Below, piece after piece: positions 55,191-64,000 of a stretch of DNA of 64,000 nt. The stretch comes from Clostridium sp. AM58-1XD (GTDB lineage: Bacteria; Bacillota; Clostridia; Lachnospirales; Lachnospiraceae), in the NCBI RefSeq assembly GCF_003464085.1, contig NZ_QSDR01000008.1:1-64000 (forward strand), written 5' to 3'. A program made the position numbers and the translations under genes. Every line of letters begins with the position of its first letter. The first letter of the stretch is position 1. The notes beneath the pieces are model-generated. The model saw nothing but the letters and a program-made list of their open reading frames with translations. It was not told the DNA's origin and ran no database searches.

Positions 55191-56282
55191 TCACCTTCCA
55201 TTAAACGCCATTGCAGCAGTCTCCAACCGCCTAATCGCATAATCGAAAAATCCCTTGTAGCTCTGGCAGAAGATATTCTTCCCCTCCTCTCTGTCGCGGC
55301 GGCAGCCTCCCTTGCACACCAGCCTCCATTCACAGCCCAGACACGTTTCTCCCAGGGCAGAACCAGCAATAAATTTTTCTGCCGTTTCCCCCGACCGCAT
55401 CTCTTCCCAGGAATGGTCTTTGATATTGCCCAGGCACCATTCATCTGTCATGTAAAAATCACATGGGTACACGCTGCCGTCAGCCTCTACGGCAAACTGA
55501 CAGCTGCATCGTTCTTTCATTGTACATAATTCCGGTACCTCTCCTGCCAGTATGGCCAGGTAATTGTCGATATGGCGGATACTGATATACTTCCCCTTTT
55601 GAAAATCCTGAAACCACAGATCAAATATGGTCTTTAGAAAGCTTTCAAATGCCTGATCGGAAAGGGCATATGCCCCTCTCTCTTTGCCGGACGGTTCCAT
55701 ACACGGAATAAATTGTATATGAGAAAACTCCTGTTTTTTACAATATTCATAAATTTTCATTCCATACCTCGCAGAAGCAGAAGTAACAACGCAGAGTATG
55801 TTATATGGAACGCCATACCTGGTCAGCAGGCTGCATGCACTGCGGACTTTGCCGTACGTGCCTTTCCCATCGCCATCTATCCGCATCTGATTATGTATTT
55901 CTGCCGGACCATCCAGGGAAATCCCAACGAGAAAATGATTTCTCCTGAAAAACTCTGCCCATTCCTCGTTCAGATGTATCCCATTTGTCTGAACTGCATA
56001 ACTGACCTTTCTATTTTTCTTATTGCAGGATCGTACCGTCTCCGTAAACCAGCGATAAAAGTCCAGACCTCTCAAAAGCGGTTCGCCTCCCTGAAAAGCG
56101 AAGCAGCAGGAAAGAACCTGTTCTTCCATAACACGTTTAATGATTACTTCAGCTGTCTCCGTATCCATCATACCGCAGTTTTTTACATTCCGCTTTTCGG
56201 TGATATCATGATAAAAACAGTATCTGCAGCGCAGATCACAAAGCCCGGAGGCAGGTTTTATCATGACTGTTATGTTTCGCAC
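55191..56282 (-). CDS. Anaerobic sulfatase-maturating radical SAM enzyme (anSME)
   Basis: A 363-residue radical SAM/SPASM enzyme. The cluster motif is CDLRCRYC (Cys15, 19, 22). QGGEPLLRGL and SLDGPAEIHN follow, and the C-terminal SPASM cysteines appear in CSCQF...YPCDFY and CLGCEWRLVCKGGCRRD. This class oxidises an active-site Cys or Ser of sulfatases to formylglycine without oxygen. A sulfatase with CMPAR is encoded in the same operon, so enzyme and target are paired. It follows tctC after 23 bases. Confidence 0.94.
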   Translation of the reverse strand: MRNITVMIKPASGLCDLRCRYCFYHDITEKRNVKNCGMMDTETAEVIIKRVMEEQVLSCCFAFQGGEPLLRGLDFYRWFTETVRSCNKKNRKVSYAVQTNGIHLNEEWAEFFRRNHFLVGISLDGPAEIHNQMRIDGDGKGTYGKVRSACSLLTRYGVPYNILCVVTSASARYGMKIYEYCKKQEFSHIQFIPCMEPSGKERGAYALSDQAFESFLKTIFDLWFQDFQKGKYISIRHIDNYLAILAGEVPELCTMKERCSCQFAVEADGSVYPCDFYMTDEWCLGNIKDHSWEEMRSGETAEKFIAGSALGETCLGCEWRLVCKGGCRRDREEGKNIFCQSYKGFFDYAIRRLETAAMAFNGR

Positions 56283-56305
56283 TGCTTTTCCTCCATTTTC
56301 TTTAT

Positions 56306-57358
56306 CTATTTCTCCGCCAGGATCGTATCCTGATAATCCTTCATATAAGTTGCCGCCTCTTCAGCTGGTATATATAGCGGAGTGAGCATATTTTTCTCGA
56401 TGTAATCGTTCTTCCACTCCTCCGTTTCCGCTACCTTTCCCATCGTATCACTCCAGAATTGCACAGCCTCATCCGGCATGGAAGCCGGACCGACTATTCC
56501 CCTCCAGATAGGAGCTTCTATGTCCTCAAGCCCTGTAACCTCGGAAAGAAGCGGGACCTCGGAAAGACTTCCTCCAAATCGTTCCTTTGCTAACGCCGCT
56601 TCTGCCTCTACATCGCCTGATTCCATATACTGAATGCTGGATGCCGGTTTCGATATGCAGTAATCGATGTGGCCGCCTAAAAGGGAAGTAATGGCATCCG
56701 AAGTGGCGTCATACATGATATAAGTCAGCTGTTTATCTGTCAGCCCGGAAACAGAAAGCAGCATATTATATAGCCTGTAATCCTCCCCCTTAGAGCCCCC
56801 GACCGTAACTTTCGTTCCATCCTTTGCCGCCTGAATCGCAGTTTTCAAATCTGCATACGGCGTTGCTTTTCCTTTCAGCAGCAAATGCCTGTCCACCGCC
56901 ATAACTGCAATCGGTCTGAAATTTTCAATTCTGTTATCCGTATTCGTAACCATTGGTACAAGATCCCCGCTGTTGAATGTGAGCAGCAGGTGGCCGTCGC
57001 TCTTCTCCTGGCTGACCCTGAGGCGTCCCACTTCACCTCCTCCATCCGTCTGGTTATTAACCAGAATCGTCTGATCTACAAGCCCCTCTTTTTTCATAAT
57101 GTCTGAGATCATTCTTGTGTAGATATCACTGCCGCCGCCTGCGCTGGATGTCACGACCCATTCAATATTTTTTTCCGGTTTCCAGGCATTTTCCCGGCCG
57201 CTCTCTTCCTGCCCTGTTTCCTTCTCCCCTGTCTGAACCGCCTGTGCTGCCTCTGTCTTTGGGGTGTCTGTCTTCGAAGTTTCCTTCCCTGTCCCTGAAC
57301 ATCCAGCTGTTGCTGCCATACACATCCATACTGCCGCCCCTAAAATCATTTTTTTCAT
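56306..57358 (-). CDS. tctC: TctC-family substrate-binding lipoprotein, module 2
   Basis: A 350-residue Bug-type binding protein. Lipobox TAGC ends the signal peptide; a Thr/Glu/Lys-rich linker follows. VVTSSAGGGSDIYTRMISDI is the first ligand loop, FNSGDLVPM the second. The start at 57358 is three bases after the tctA stop. It resembles the module 1 TctC only in plan, so a different ligand is likely. Confidence 0.94.
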   Translation of the reverse strand: MKKMILGAAVWMCMAATAGCSGTGKETSKTDTPKTEAAQAVQTGEKETGQEESGRENAWKPEKNIEWVVTSSAGGGSDIYTRMISDIMKKEGLVDQTILVNNQTDGGGEVGRLRVSQEKSDGHLLLTFNSGDLVPMVTNTDNRIENFRPIAVMAVDRHLLLKGKATPYADLKTAIQAAKDGTKVTVGGSKGEDYRLYNMLLSVSGLTDKQLTYIMYDATSDAITSLLGGHIDYCISKPASSIQYMESGDVEAEAALAKERFGGSLSEVPLLSEVTGLEDIEAPIWRGIVGPASMPDEAVQFWSDTMGKVAETEEWKNDYIEKNMLTPLYIPAEEAATYMKDYQDTILAEK

Positions 57359-57360
57359 AA

Positions 57361-58856
57361 TCAGTTCTCCTTTCGCATTCTCCCCCGCGCTGCGCGGATA
57401 GTCGGTATCATAATCAAAACAATCAGTACGCACATGAACACTGCTGATATGGGATGCTGGAAGAAGATCATGGGACTTCCTCCCGACATCAGAAATGCCC
57501 TTCTCAAATTCGTCTCGAAAATCTTAGACAGCACAATAGCCAGAACAAGCGGAGCCGTAGGATAATCGCAGCAATTCATAAGATATCCCAGGCATCCGGC
57601 CAAGAGCATGACAATCACCCCATAAATGGAATTGGTTGCGCTGAATGAGCCTACAATGCAGACTGTGGTAATCGCAGGAATCATATATCTTGTTGGTACG
57701 GACAGTATTTTTACGAGGAATGGAATAATGCAAAATGCAATTCCCAACGTAATAATATTTGCAAGGAACAACGAGGCAATCAGCCCCCATACGAAATCAG
57801 GATTCGTTGTGAACAAAAGCGGTCCTGGATTCAGTCCCCACATCATCAGTCCGCCCAGCAGCACGGCTCCCGTTCCTGATCCCGGTATTCCCAAGGCAAG
57901 AAGAGGAGAAAATGCCCCTGCCGCCGCGGCATTGTTCGCCGCTTCACATGCTGCAATTCCTTCTACAGCCCCTGTACCAAGAGGCTCAGCACTTTTAAAC
58001 TTCTTCTGCACCGCGTAACCTGCAAATGCTCCCGTCGTGGCTCCGGCTCCCGGCAGTATTCCGATAAACGTTCCCAAAATTCCTGACCGGATCGCAACAG
58101 GCAGCAGCCGTCTGAAATCAGAGGATGTTATAAAACTGTCCTTTAACCGCAGCTTCACGGTTACCGGAGGTCGTTCTTCTCTCTTCCCCATCAGGCTCAT
58201 AACCCTTGAAAAGCCAACAATACCGATGACAAGCGGTGTAAATGGAATGCCGCCCAGCAGATACGTATTTCCGAAATGGTATCTGGGCGTGCCAGTCACG
58301 GCATCCATTCCAATACATGCAATCAGGATTCCGGTCAGGGATGATATGATTCCTTTCGTGGGATTCTCTCCCATCAACCATCCGATCGAAGTCATCGCCA
58401 CCAGCAGAAGGGCCGCCATTTCCACCGGGCCGAAGTTCAGCCCCAGCCTGGCCAGCATAGGGCCGGTAAACGCGAGGATAATCATGCCGATCAGACCGCC
58501 CAGGAAGGAGGAAATATTGGCTGTAAACAGCGCCTGTCCCGGCCGTCCTTTCTGAGCCATGGGATATCCGTCCAGAGACGTCATAACTGCCGGACCGTCG
58601 CCGGGGATATTAATCAGAATTGCGCTGTAGCTCCGCCAAACATATTGGAATAATAAAGCGCTCCCAACATGATAATTGCCGTCGTCGGATTAAACTTGTA
58701 CGTGAGCGGAAGCAGCAATGCAACTCCTGCCAGGCTTCCGATTCCCGGCATGGCTCCGACTATAATTCCCAGCATGGCTCCCAGGGCTGCAGCTCCTATG
58801 TTCTGCACGGTCAGCGCCACCTGAAATCCCCGGAACAATAAGTTCAGATTTTCCAT
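57361..58856 (-). pseudogene. tctA: TctA-family large membrane subunit, module 2, one-base frameshift
   Basis: TTT permease subunit of about 498 residues. The first 80 residues (GAMPGIGSLAGVALLLPLTY) end in FGGATAQF and stop; the rest starts at NIPGDGPAVMTSLDGYPM in another frame. One base missing near 58630 (minus strand GCTACAGC) would restore GGAYSAILINIPGD. The second motif GILPGAGATTGAFAGY and ACEAANNAAAAGAFSPLLALG are intact. Ten to twelve helices overall. Works with TctB and TctC on either side. Confidence 0.88.
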
Positions 58857-58869
58857 ACCTGCCTCCTTT

Positions 58870-59319
58870 CTAGTACTTTATAAAGTTTCCCAACATGCCC
58901 CTGGGAAACTGGATTCCCAGCCATACGGAAAAGATCATCCATGCTGCCCCTCCAACACATACAGTCAACAGCAGCGTCTGTTTCCATCCCGCCTTTTCGA
59001 TCCATTTCATCCAGATCGCAAGATAGAGGAAGATTGCCGGAATCATCCCCACCACATATGAGGCAGCCAGAATCCCGACAGCAGCAAGGGCGACCTTAAT
59101 GTCGTCCTTTTTCAACTCCGGTACGTCTTCCTTCCAGGACTGTCCAAAGGCCAGGACGCTGACTATCAGCAGCATTCCTGCAATCAGGGATGGATAAAAT
59201 CCACCTACCGGGCCTTTCACCTCGTCCCAAAATCCGAATTTGCTGATCCCAAGGTAGAGAAATACAGCAGCCGCAGCTATGGTACACAGCGGAAAATTTT
59301 TCATGTTCAGCCTCTTCAC
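58870..59319 (-). CDS. tctB: TctB-family small membrane subunit, module 2
   Basis: A 149-residue protein with four membrane segments (LCTIAAAAVFLYLGI, GFYPSLIAGMLLIVSVLAFG, VALAAVGILAASYVVGMIP, TLLLTVCVGGAAWMIFSVW) and the GPVGGFYP motif. Its ATG overlaps the sulfatase stop by four bases, coupling transporter and sulfatase translation. Confidence 0.9.
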   Translation of the reverse strand: MKRLNMKNFPLCTIAAAAVFLYLGISKFGFWDEVKGPVGGFYPSLIAGMLLIVSVLAFGQSWKEDVPELKKDDIKVALAAVGILAASYVVGMIPAIFLYLAIWMKWIEKAGWKQTLLLTVCVGGAAWMIFSVWLGIQFPRGMLGNFIKY

Positions 59320-60802
59320 GTCGTATCCTCCTCTCTCAGCCTGTACCGCACGAATACTTCCTCAGGGACACTGTTTTCTTCCATAATATGAATCATATGT
59401 TCACGCATCATTTTAGCGATTTTCTCATCTTCCATATTCCGGTTCATACTCCTGTCTTCCTTCAGGTCAAACAGGAAATCCCCCAGATTCATCTGTCCTG
59501 ACTGTGTCTTTGGTTTTATCTTTTTGACCTTCAGTACAGGGTAGCCATTCGTAAAGCCAAACGGTCCTGTCAGCCTGGCCTTCTCCATTTCCTCCCTTGT
59601 AAATCCCTGGCACATGTGAGAACAGTTCAGCGTATAATTAAAAAGCTCATCATTTTCCGGGTCCGGAGCGCGCATGTATACGTATCTTCCATCCGTACAG
59701 TTGATATTGCCGCCATGACTTCCATATGCGACTGCCTCATGAATTTTTTGATCTCCCTGGATCACAGTCTGCAAATCCTTTCCCATGACACTTTCAGGTA
59801 CAGGAACCTGAAAATATTGATAAATGGTTGGCGCCAGGTCTATTGTCTGGACCAGTGCATACCTCGTTTCACCTACTTTTTTGTGTCTTGGATCCCATAT
59901 AAATAAGGGGATGTTGGCAATTTCATTATATGTAGGACCTACATTTTTCCCCCACCAGTCATGTTCTCCCAGCATAAATCCGTGATCCGTATTTACAATC
60001 AGCATTGTGTCATCCCACATATTTTTCTCATCCATCCAATCCAGCAATTTACCCAGATTCCTGTCGCACATGGAAAGCAACGCCGCATACTGGCAGCGTA
60101 TATGTTCTCTGGCGCCGTCCGGATCATCCTCCTGAATCTTCCTGTAAGGCGGCCAGTCAAAAAACGGGCCCTTATAATCATGAGGATATAAATCTTTATA
60201 CTTCTGCTGGGTAAAAAAGGGTTCATGAGGATCGAGCATTCGATCTGGAGCATCCAGTTGTCACAATCGCTGTTTTCTTTTAAAAAATCTAAGGCCAGCC
60301 CCCATGTTACCGTCTGCGGCTGTTTCTCTTCACAGTCCATGTATCCGCGGTTTACCCAGTCCTGCCTCCATCTGTGGGTAGGCCTGGCGATCACCTCTTT
60401 AGGAATTGAGGGGTCCTTCAGATTCGCTTTCCATTTGTCTCCTTCCTGTCCTCTGACAATTTCCCAGGTTCCGAAATGTGTGTGGTAATTAGCGCCTCCC
60501 TCTTCCCAGTAGTGATAGTGATCGCTGATTAAATGAGTATGAATTCCGTTTTTCATCAAATTTTCAGGAAGCGAGTCGTCAAACGGCTCTAACGGCCCCC
60601 AGCTTCTCGTAAAAAAATTATATCGCCCCGTATGCATCTCCCGCCTCGCCGGCATGCATGGCAGGCTTCCCACATAACAATTTTCAAATTTTAAAGTATG
60701 CTCTGCCAGCCTTTGAAAATTTGGAGTTCTCGTCCACTCACATCCGTACGGCTGAAGCATATTTTTTACCAATGAATCGTACATCAGAATAATTGCTCTC
60801 AT
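59316..60802 (-). pseudogene. Type I sulfatase, one-base frameshift
   Basis: Alkaline-phosphatase-fold sulfatase of about 495 residues. CMPAR (Cys49) fits the CxPxR motif in which Cys becomes formylglycine. Metal sites are seen in MYDSL and NTDHGFMLGEHDWWGK. There is no signal peptide, so it is cytoplasmic. The frame breaks near 60237-60240 at ATCGAATGC; one extra A gives LQIEMLDPHEPFF, and the second part runs on to a normal stop. First gene behind the sigma-54 promoter; the maturase is the last gene. The substrate is unknown. Confidence 0.88.
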
Positions 60803-60850
60803 ACCTTCGATCCTTTCTGAAATAGAAATCAGGTTTCTACCTAAATATAA

Positions 60851-60866
60851 AGCAATTCATATGCCA
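60851..60866 (-). promoter_or_regulatory. Sigma-54 (-24/-12) promoter of the sulfatase operon
   Basis: TGGCATATGAATTGCT on the minus strand matches TGGCAC-N5-TTGCW with exact spacing; the same single base of the -24 box differs as in the module 1 promoter. It is 49 bases upstream of the sulfatase start. Confidence 0.85.
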
Positions 60867-60874
60867 AAAAGTGC

Positions 60875-60925
60875 AAAAAGAGCAGGATTATTTATTATTT
60901 CTGATAATCCTACTCTTTTTGCTTT
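60875..60925 (-). terminator. Terminator of the second PrpR-type activator
   Basis: AGTAGGATTA / TAATCCTGCT stem with flanking AGAG/CTCT and T5 on the minus strand. It lies between the activator and the sigma-54 promoter, as in module 1. Confidence 0.78.
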
Positions 60926-61005
60926 ATTTACTGTTTTTTTACTACTATTTCACGATCAGTAGTCCCTTTTCCGCTTCATTTCATCGGGAAAACTGCCTGA
61001 TGATT

Positions 61006-61036
61006 TTCAAAACGAAAATTTATTTTTCATTTTGAA
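61006..61036 (-). promoter_or_regulatory. Long dyad, possible enhancer site
   Basis: TTCAAAACGAAAA and TTTTCATTTTGAA are inverted repeats with 12 of 13 positions matching, five bases apart. It overlaps the activator stop codon and lies about 140-170 bases upstream of the -24 box, fitting an activator site. Confidence 0.5.
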
Positions 61037-62914
61037 TTTCCCATTCCTTCATTCTGCGCCATAGGGTAGTTGCACTGATCCCCAGTTCTCCGGCGGCTTT
61101 CTCTTTATTCCCACCGTTTCTTTGCAACGCTTTTAGAATCATCCGTTTCTCTGTTTCTTCCAGCGTCTGTATGTTTTTTTCCGCCTCAGCATGATAAACT
61201 GTCTTAGAATTCCTTCGGCTTTTATCTGATAAAATCTCTTCTGTTACATATTCTATCCCACCTTCACCAGGCTGACCGTTCAGAACTGCTATCCTTTCCA
61301 AAATATTTTCCAGCTCCCGTACGTTTCCTTCCCATGGTCGCTTCTGAAACAGGCATATCTCTTCTTCACTGAAATCAGGCCGGCTAATCTGCAGTCTGTG
61401 CGAAATCTTATCCGTCAGATATTGGATCAGCATGGGATATCATCTGCCCGCTCTCTCAGGGGCGGAATATGGAGGTTCAGAATATTCAGCCGATAATACA
61501 AGTCTCTCCGGAATGTTCCTCTTTCCATTTTTTCTTCCAGGTTCGCAAGAGTAGCCGCTATGACACGCACATGAACAGGAATTGCCTCGCTGCTGCCAAC
61601 CCTCATAATTTCCTTTTCCTGCAGCACACGCAGGAGCTTAGCCTGCAGCTGTGCCGGAAGCTCGCCAATTTCATCCAGAAATATGGTGCCGCCTTCCGCC
61701 GCTTCAAATAGCCCCTTTTTTCCGGAGCGCAGCGCTCCTGTAAATGCTCCCGGCTCGTACCCGAACAGTTCACTTTCCAAAATACTTTCTGGAATTGCAG
61801 AACAGTTTACTGCTATAAATGGCTGGTCTCTCCGGTAACTCGCATTGTGGATGCTTTGAGCGAAAAGCTCTTTGCCCGTGCCCGTCTCTCCGGTAATCAG
61901 AATCGTAGAGTTTGTCTTTGCATATAAAACGGCGTGACGGATCAGTTTTTTCATACCGTCATTTCGGGTTACGATATCTGAAAACATGTATTTCGCCGTT
62001 TTCTTACCTTCAGGGCTGTACGTTCGCATTCTCGAATGAAGCATTTCGATCACATCGGAATCGTAAATCTGTATCATTTTTCCTTCAAACGTATTGTCCA
62101 GACAGACTGAGGAATATGTCTGAAGAAAACATTTTTTCTTAAATGTAAACGCCGTATATATTCCATACGTGTCATCTTTTGTTTTTCCTGCTGACGACAG
62201 CATCGGCAGCACGTCTTCCAGGCGTTTATTTAAAATGGCAGCCTGATCGGCTGCCATCATTCTGCAAGCGCTGTCATTGACATAAAACACTTCATTCGCC
62301 TGGTCTAGTATGATAATTCCTTCCTGAAGACTCTGAAACATCTCCAGCCCATAGCTGCCTCTGGCTCTCACCACGGCCTTCTCTATGGCTGTAAAAACAG
62401 AATCTCTCCCTGACTGAAGAGAAACGGTCTTCATTCCTTCCTGCTGGGCAAAATATACAGGAGCCACGCCGCCTGCGATTACGTCGAATCCGTCTGCCTT
62501 CGCCTTCTGGATCGCATCAATTAGCAGTCCGTTCGGCGGAATCCTTATGACATCCACGTCTATGGACAACATCTCTCTGATTCTGTTTAAATCATATTCC
62601 AGAACCGTATTGATGCTGATTCCCACTTTCTTTCCCAATGATTTCGCCAGCGTGACAGCCTCAGCAATATCCTGGAAACTGATTTCTATAGGCACTGCCG
62701 TCACTCCGGCCTCCCGTTCAATTGCCTTGGCCATGCCGCCGCGGCTGATGAACACTTTGATGCCGTTTTCCTTGTACTTTTTAGCAAATTCAACGGCAAC
62801 GCTGTTGTTCACACAGTAAATGACTCTGCACGGCCACTTTCTTTTCCTGCACTCTTCCTCTGCGATATCAGCAATTTCTCTCTGAGGCGCCAACAGTACG
62901 CAGCATTCTTTCAT
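61020..62914 (-). pseudogene. PrpR-type sigma-54-dependent activator, module 2, one-base frameshift
   Basis: Activator of about 631 residues. PrpR_N domain (KVFISRGGMAKAIE, DVIAGGVAPVYFAQQEG), PAS domain (SLQEGIIILDQANEVFYVN), AAA+ domain (GETGTGKE; ESELFGYEPGAFTGA with the GAFTGA loop; LDEIGEL) and a Fis-type helix-turn-helix (KAAGELGISATTLWRRMKE). The frame breaks near 61434-61436 in a GGG run (plus strand); one more base restores RADDIPMLIQYLTDKI. The gene directly precedes the sulfatase operon and most likely activates it on sensing the substrate. Confidence 0.87.
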
Positions 62915-62928
62915 TTATGCACTCAACC

Positions 62929-64000
62929 TCATCTCATGATCCAGACGCCGTTCGCATCCAGCTGGAATCCATTAATTGTCGTATTTGCTGCCATGGAGCC
63001 GTCGCCCGGATAGAAATAGTAGTATCCGTCGCCGATTTTATACCATCCCTCTATCATAGCGCCGCCAGGGCCCATGTAATACCGTTTGCCGTTCACAGTG
63101 AGCCAACCGGTCACCATTGCGCCCTCCGGTCCGTCTGGGCTGGGGTTCAGATAATACCAGGCATTATTCAGCTGAATCCATCCAGTCTTCATGGCCCCTT
63201 TCGGGCCGTTTCCATCTGTACTCAGGTAATACCATATATTGTTGATCTGTTTCCATCCCGTCTGCATGTAGCCGTTGGCATCAAACAGATACCATTTATC
63301 CGACCATTTCAGCCAGCCGTTCTTGTGATAATTGCCGTCGGGATACTTAAAGTACCAGTTGTCGCCATCCTGGATCCATCCGACCTGTCCGTTGTTGCCG
63401 CCGCTGCCTGTTCCGTTGTTGTCCGTTTGTCCGCTTCCGTCAGAAACATCTTCTGATGCAATATACTGTTCATCTGATTCTACCCAGTCACTCTTCTTGC
63501 CATACTTCTTCTCATCTGAACTCTTCGGCACTGTCCTGACCTTAAAACTGTAGGTTCCCTTCTGGGTCATATATGGATAAAAGTTATAAGATGTTGCTTC
63601 AATCTCTTCTACCTTCTTAATCAGGGAACTGCCGCGGTACAGATACACATCGTACGCTCCGCTGCTGCTGTCGCCTCTGCTCCATCTTGCCTTTCCAAGG
63701 CTGTTTTCCTTCCAGTATGCATCATCCGGCTCGTCGTACGTACCTTTGATCGGATTTAGCTTGACTGTAACTACCAGATCGCCGTCGTCCTTCTTCGCGT
63801 CCACAAAGCTTCCGCCGCTTACCGAAACGTTGCTGGAACGATATGTCCCGCGGAAATAGTAATCATCATCATCTGAAGTAAGCCACACCTTCATCTTCGG
63901 CTCGTCTCCGACCTTCATATCCTTGGATTCTGATGTCACCCATTCCACTTCCCGGATAATATATTTACCTGATGTCGTATATACATATACGCCTCCGTCA
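62929..64000 (-). CDS. Cell-wall-binding-repeat surface protein, 5' end outside the window
   Basis: At least 356 residues, open to the window's right edge. The N-proximal part has SKDMKVGDEPKMKVWLTS and beta-rich segments. The C-terminal 155 residues hold about six to seven glucan/choline-binding type repeats (GWIQDGDNWYFKYPDG, WYYLSTDG, GAMKTGWIQL, GWYKIGDGYYYFYPGDG), each about 20 residues. Such repeats hold proteins on the cell wall. The catalytic or binding partner domain, if any, lies beyond the window. Confidence 0.88.
   Translation of the reverse strand, partial: DGGVYVYTTSGKYIIREVEWVTSESKDMKVGDEPKMKVWLTSDDDDYYFRGTYRSSNVSVSGGSFVDAKKDDGDLVVTVKLNPIKGTYDEPDDAYWKENSLGKARWSRGDSSSGAYDVYLYRGSSLIKKVEEIEATSYNFYPYMTQKGTYSFKVRTVPKSSDEKKYGKKSDWVESDEQYIASEDVSDGSGQTDNNGTGSGGNNGQVGWIQDGDNWYFKYPDGNYHKNGWLKWSDKWYLFDANGYMQTGWKQINNIWYYLSTDGNGPKGAMKTGWIQLNNAWYYLNPSPDGPEGAMVTGWLTVNGKRYYMGPGGAMIEGWYKIGDGYYYFYPGDGSMAANTTINGFQLDANGVWIMR

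Noticed and set aside
1-64000. CRISPR array
   Set aside because: No series of equally spaced direct repeats of 24-40 bases was seen, and no cas-like proteins are encoded.
1-64000. Insertion sequence, integrase or prophage genes
   Set aside because: No transposase, recombinase or phage structural protein was recognised. The holin-like peptide at 40167 is better explained as a type I toxin.

Overview
The window looks like a stretch of chromosome from an anaerobic, low-to-medium GC Firmicute, most likely a member of the Lachnospiraceae. This is inferred from gene content (TsaB/TsaE/RimI and TsaD clusters, long HPF, CarD-like regulator, ECF transporter module next to truA-rplM-rpsI, an anaerobic sulfatase maturase, tripartite tricarboxylate transporters) and from Gram-positive style ribosome binding sites, sigma-A promoters and hairpin-plus-T terminators. 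Most genes lie on the minus strand, including rplM-rpsI, so the replication origin is probably beyond the right edge.

Layout. 1-9.1 kb: two serine tRNAs, then (all minus) a lipoprotein, ispD, tsaD, rnz, a zinc-ribbon protein, rimI, tsaB, tsaE, a YcxB-like protein and tex. 9.2-17.4 kb: small membrane proteins, homoserine dehydrogenase with an ACT protein, prfB with its programmed frameshift, secA, a DnaA-box-rich spacer and hpf. 17.6-22 kb (plus): a GntR regulator followed by a cupin / NCS1 permease / allantoinase-like operon. 22.2-25.7 kb: a very large TIR-membrane-repeat-PDZ protein. 26-32.8 kb: a tripartite tricarboxylate transporter with a homoserine-dehydrogenase-like enzyme, preceded by a sigma-54 promoter and a PrpR-type activator. 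32.9-44.3 kb: NlpC/P60 hydrolase, trxB, a candidate small RNA, an SDR reductase, a MATE pump with its MerR regulator, a tyrosine phosphatase, a type I toxin-antitoxin, a cold-shock protein, CarD, greA and an Rrf2 regulator. 44.6-48.4 kb: met17-cysK and an XRE/LysE pair. 48.5-54.9 kb: dgt, rpsI, rplM, truA, ecfT, ecfA2, ecfA1. 55.1-62.9 kb: a second sigma-54 operon with a sulfatase, a tripartite transporter and an anaerobic sulfatase maturase, plus its activator. 62.9 kb-end: a cell-wall-binding-repeat surface protein cut by the window edge.

How they work together. The most striking unit is the second sigma-54 operon: an activator, a -24/-12 promoter, a cytoplasmic sulfatase, all three transporter subunits and the enzyme that makes the sulfatase's formylglycine. 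Together they suggest uptake and desulfation of a small sulfated anion. The first transporter operon has the same promoter type and an activator of the same family, with an oxidoreductase in place of the sulfatase.

Caution: ten genes, including the normally essential ispD, are each broken by exactly one missing base, mostly where restoring one base would lengthen a run of identical bases. This looks like sequencing under-calling rather than decay. I report each such gene over its full reconstructed span.
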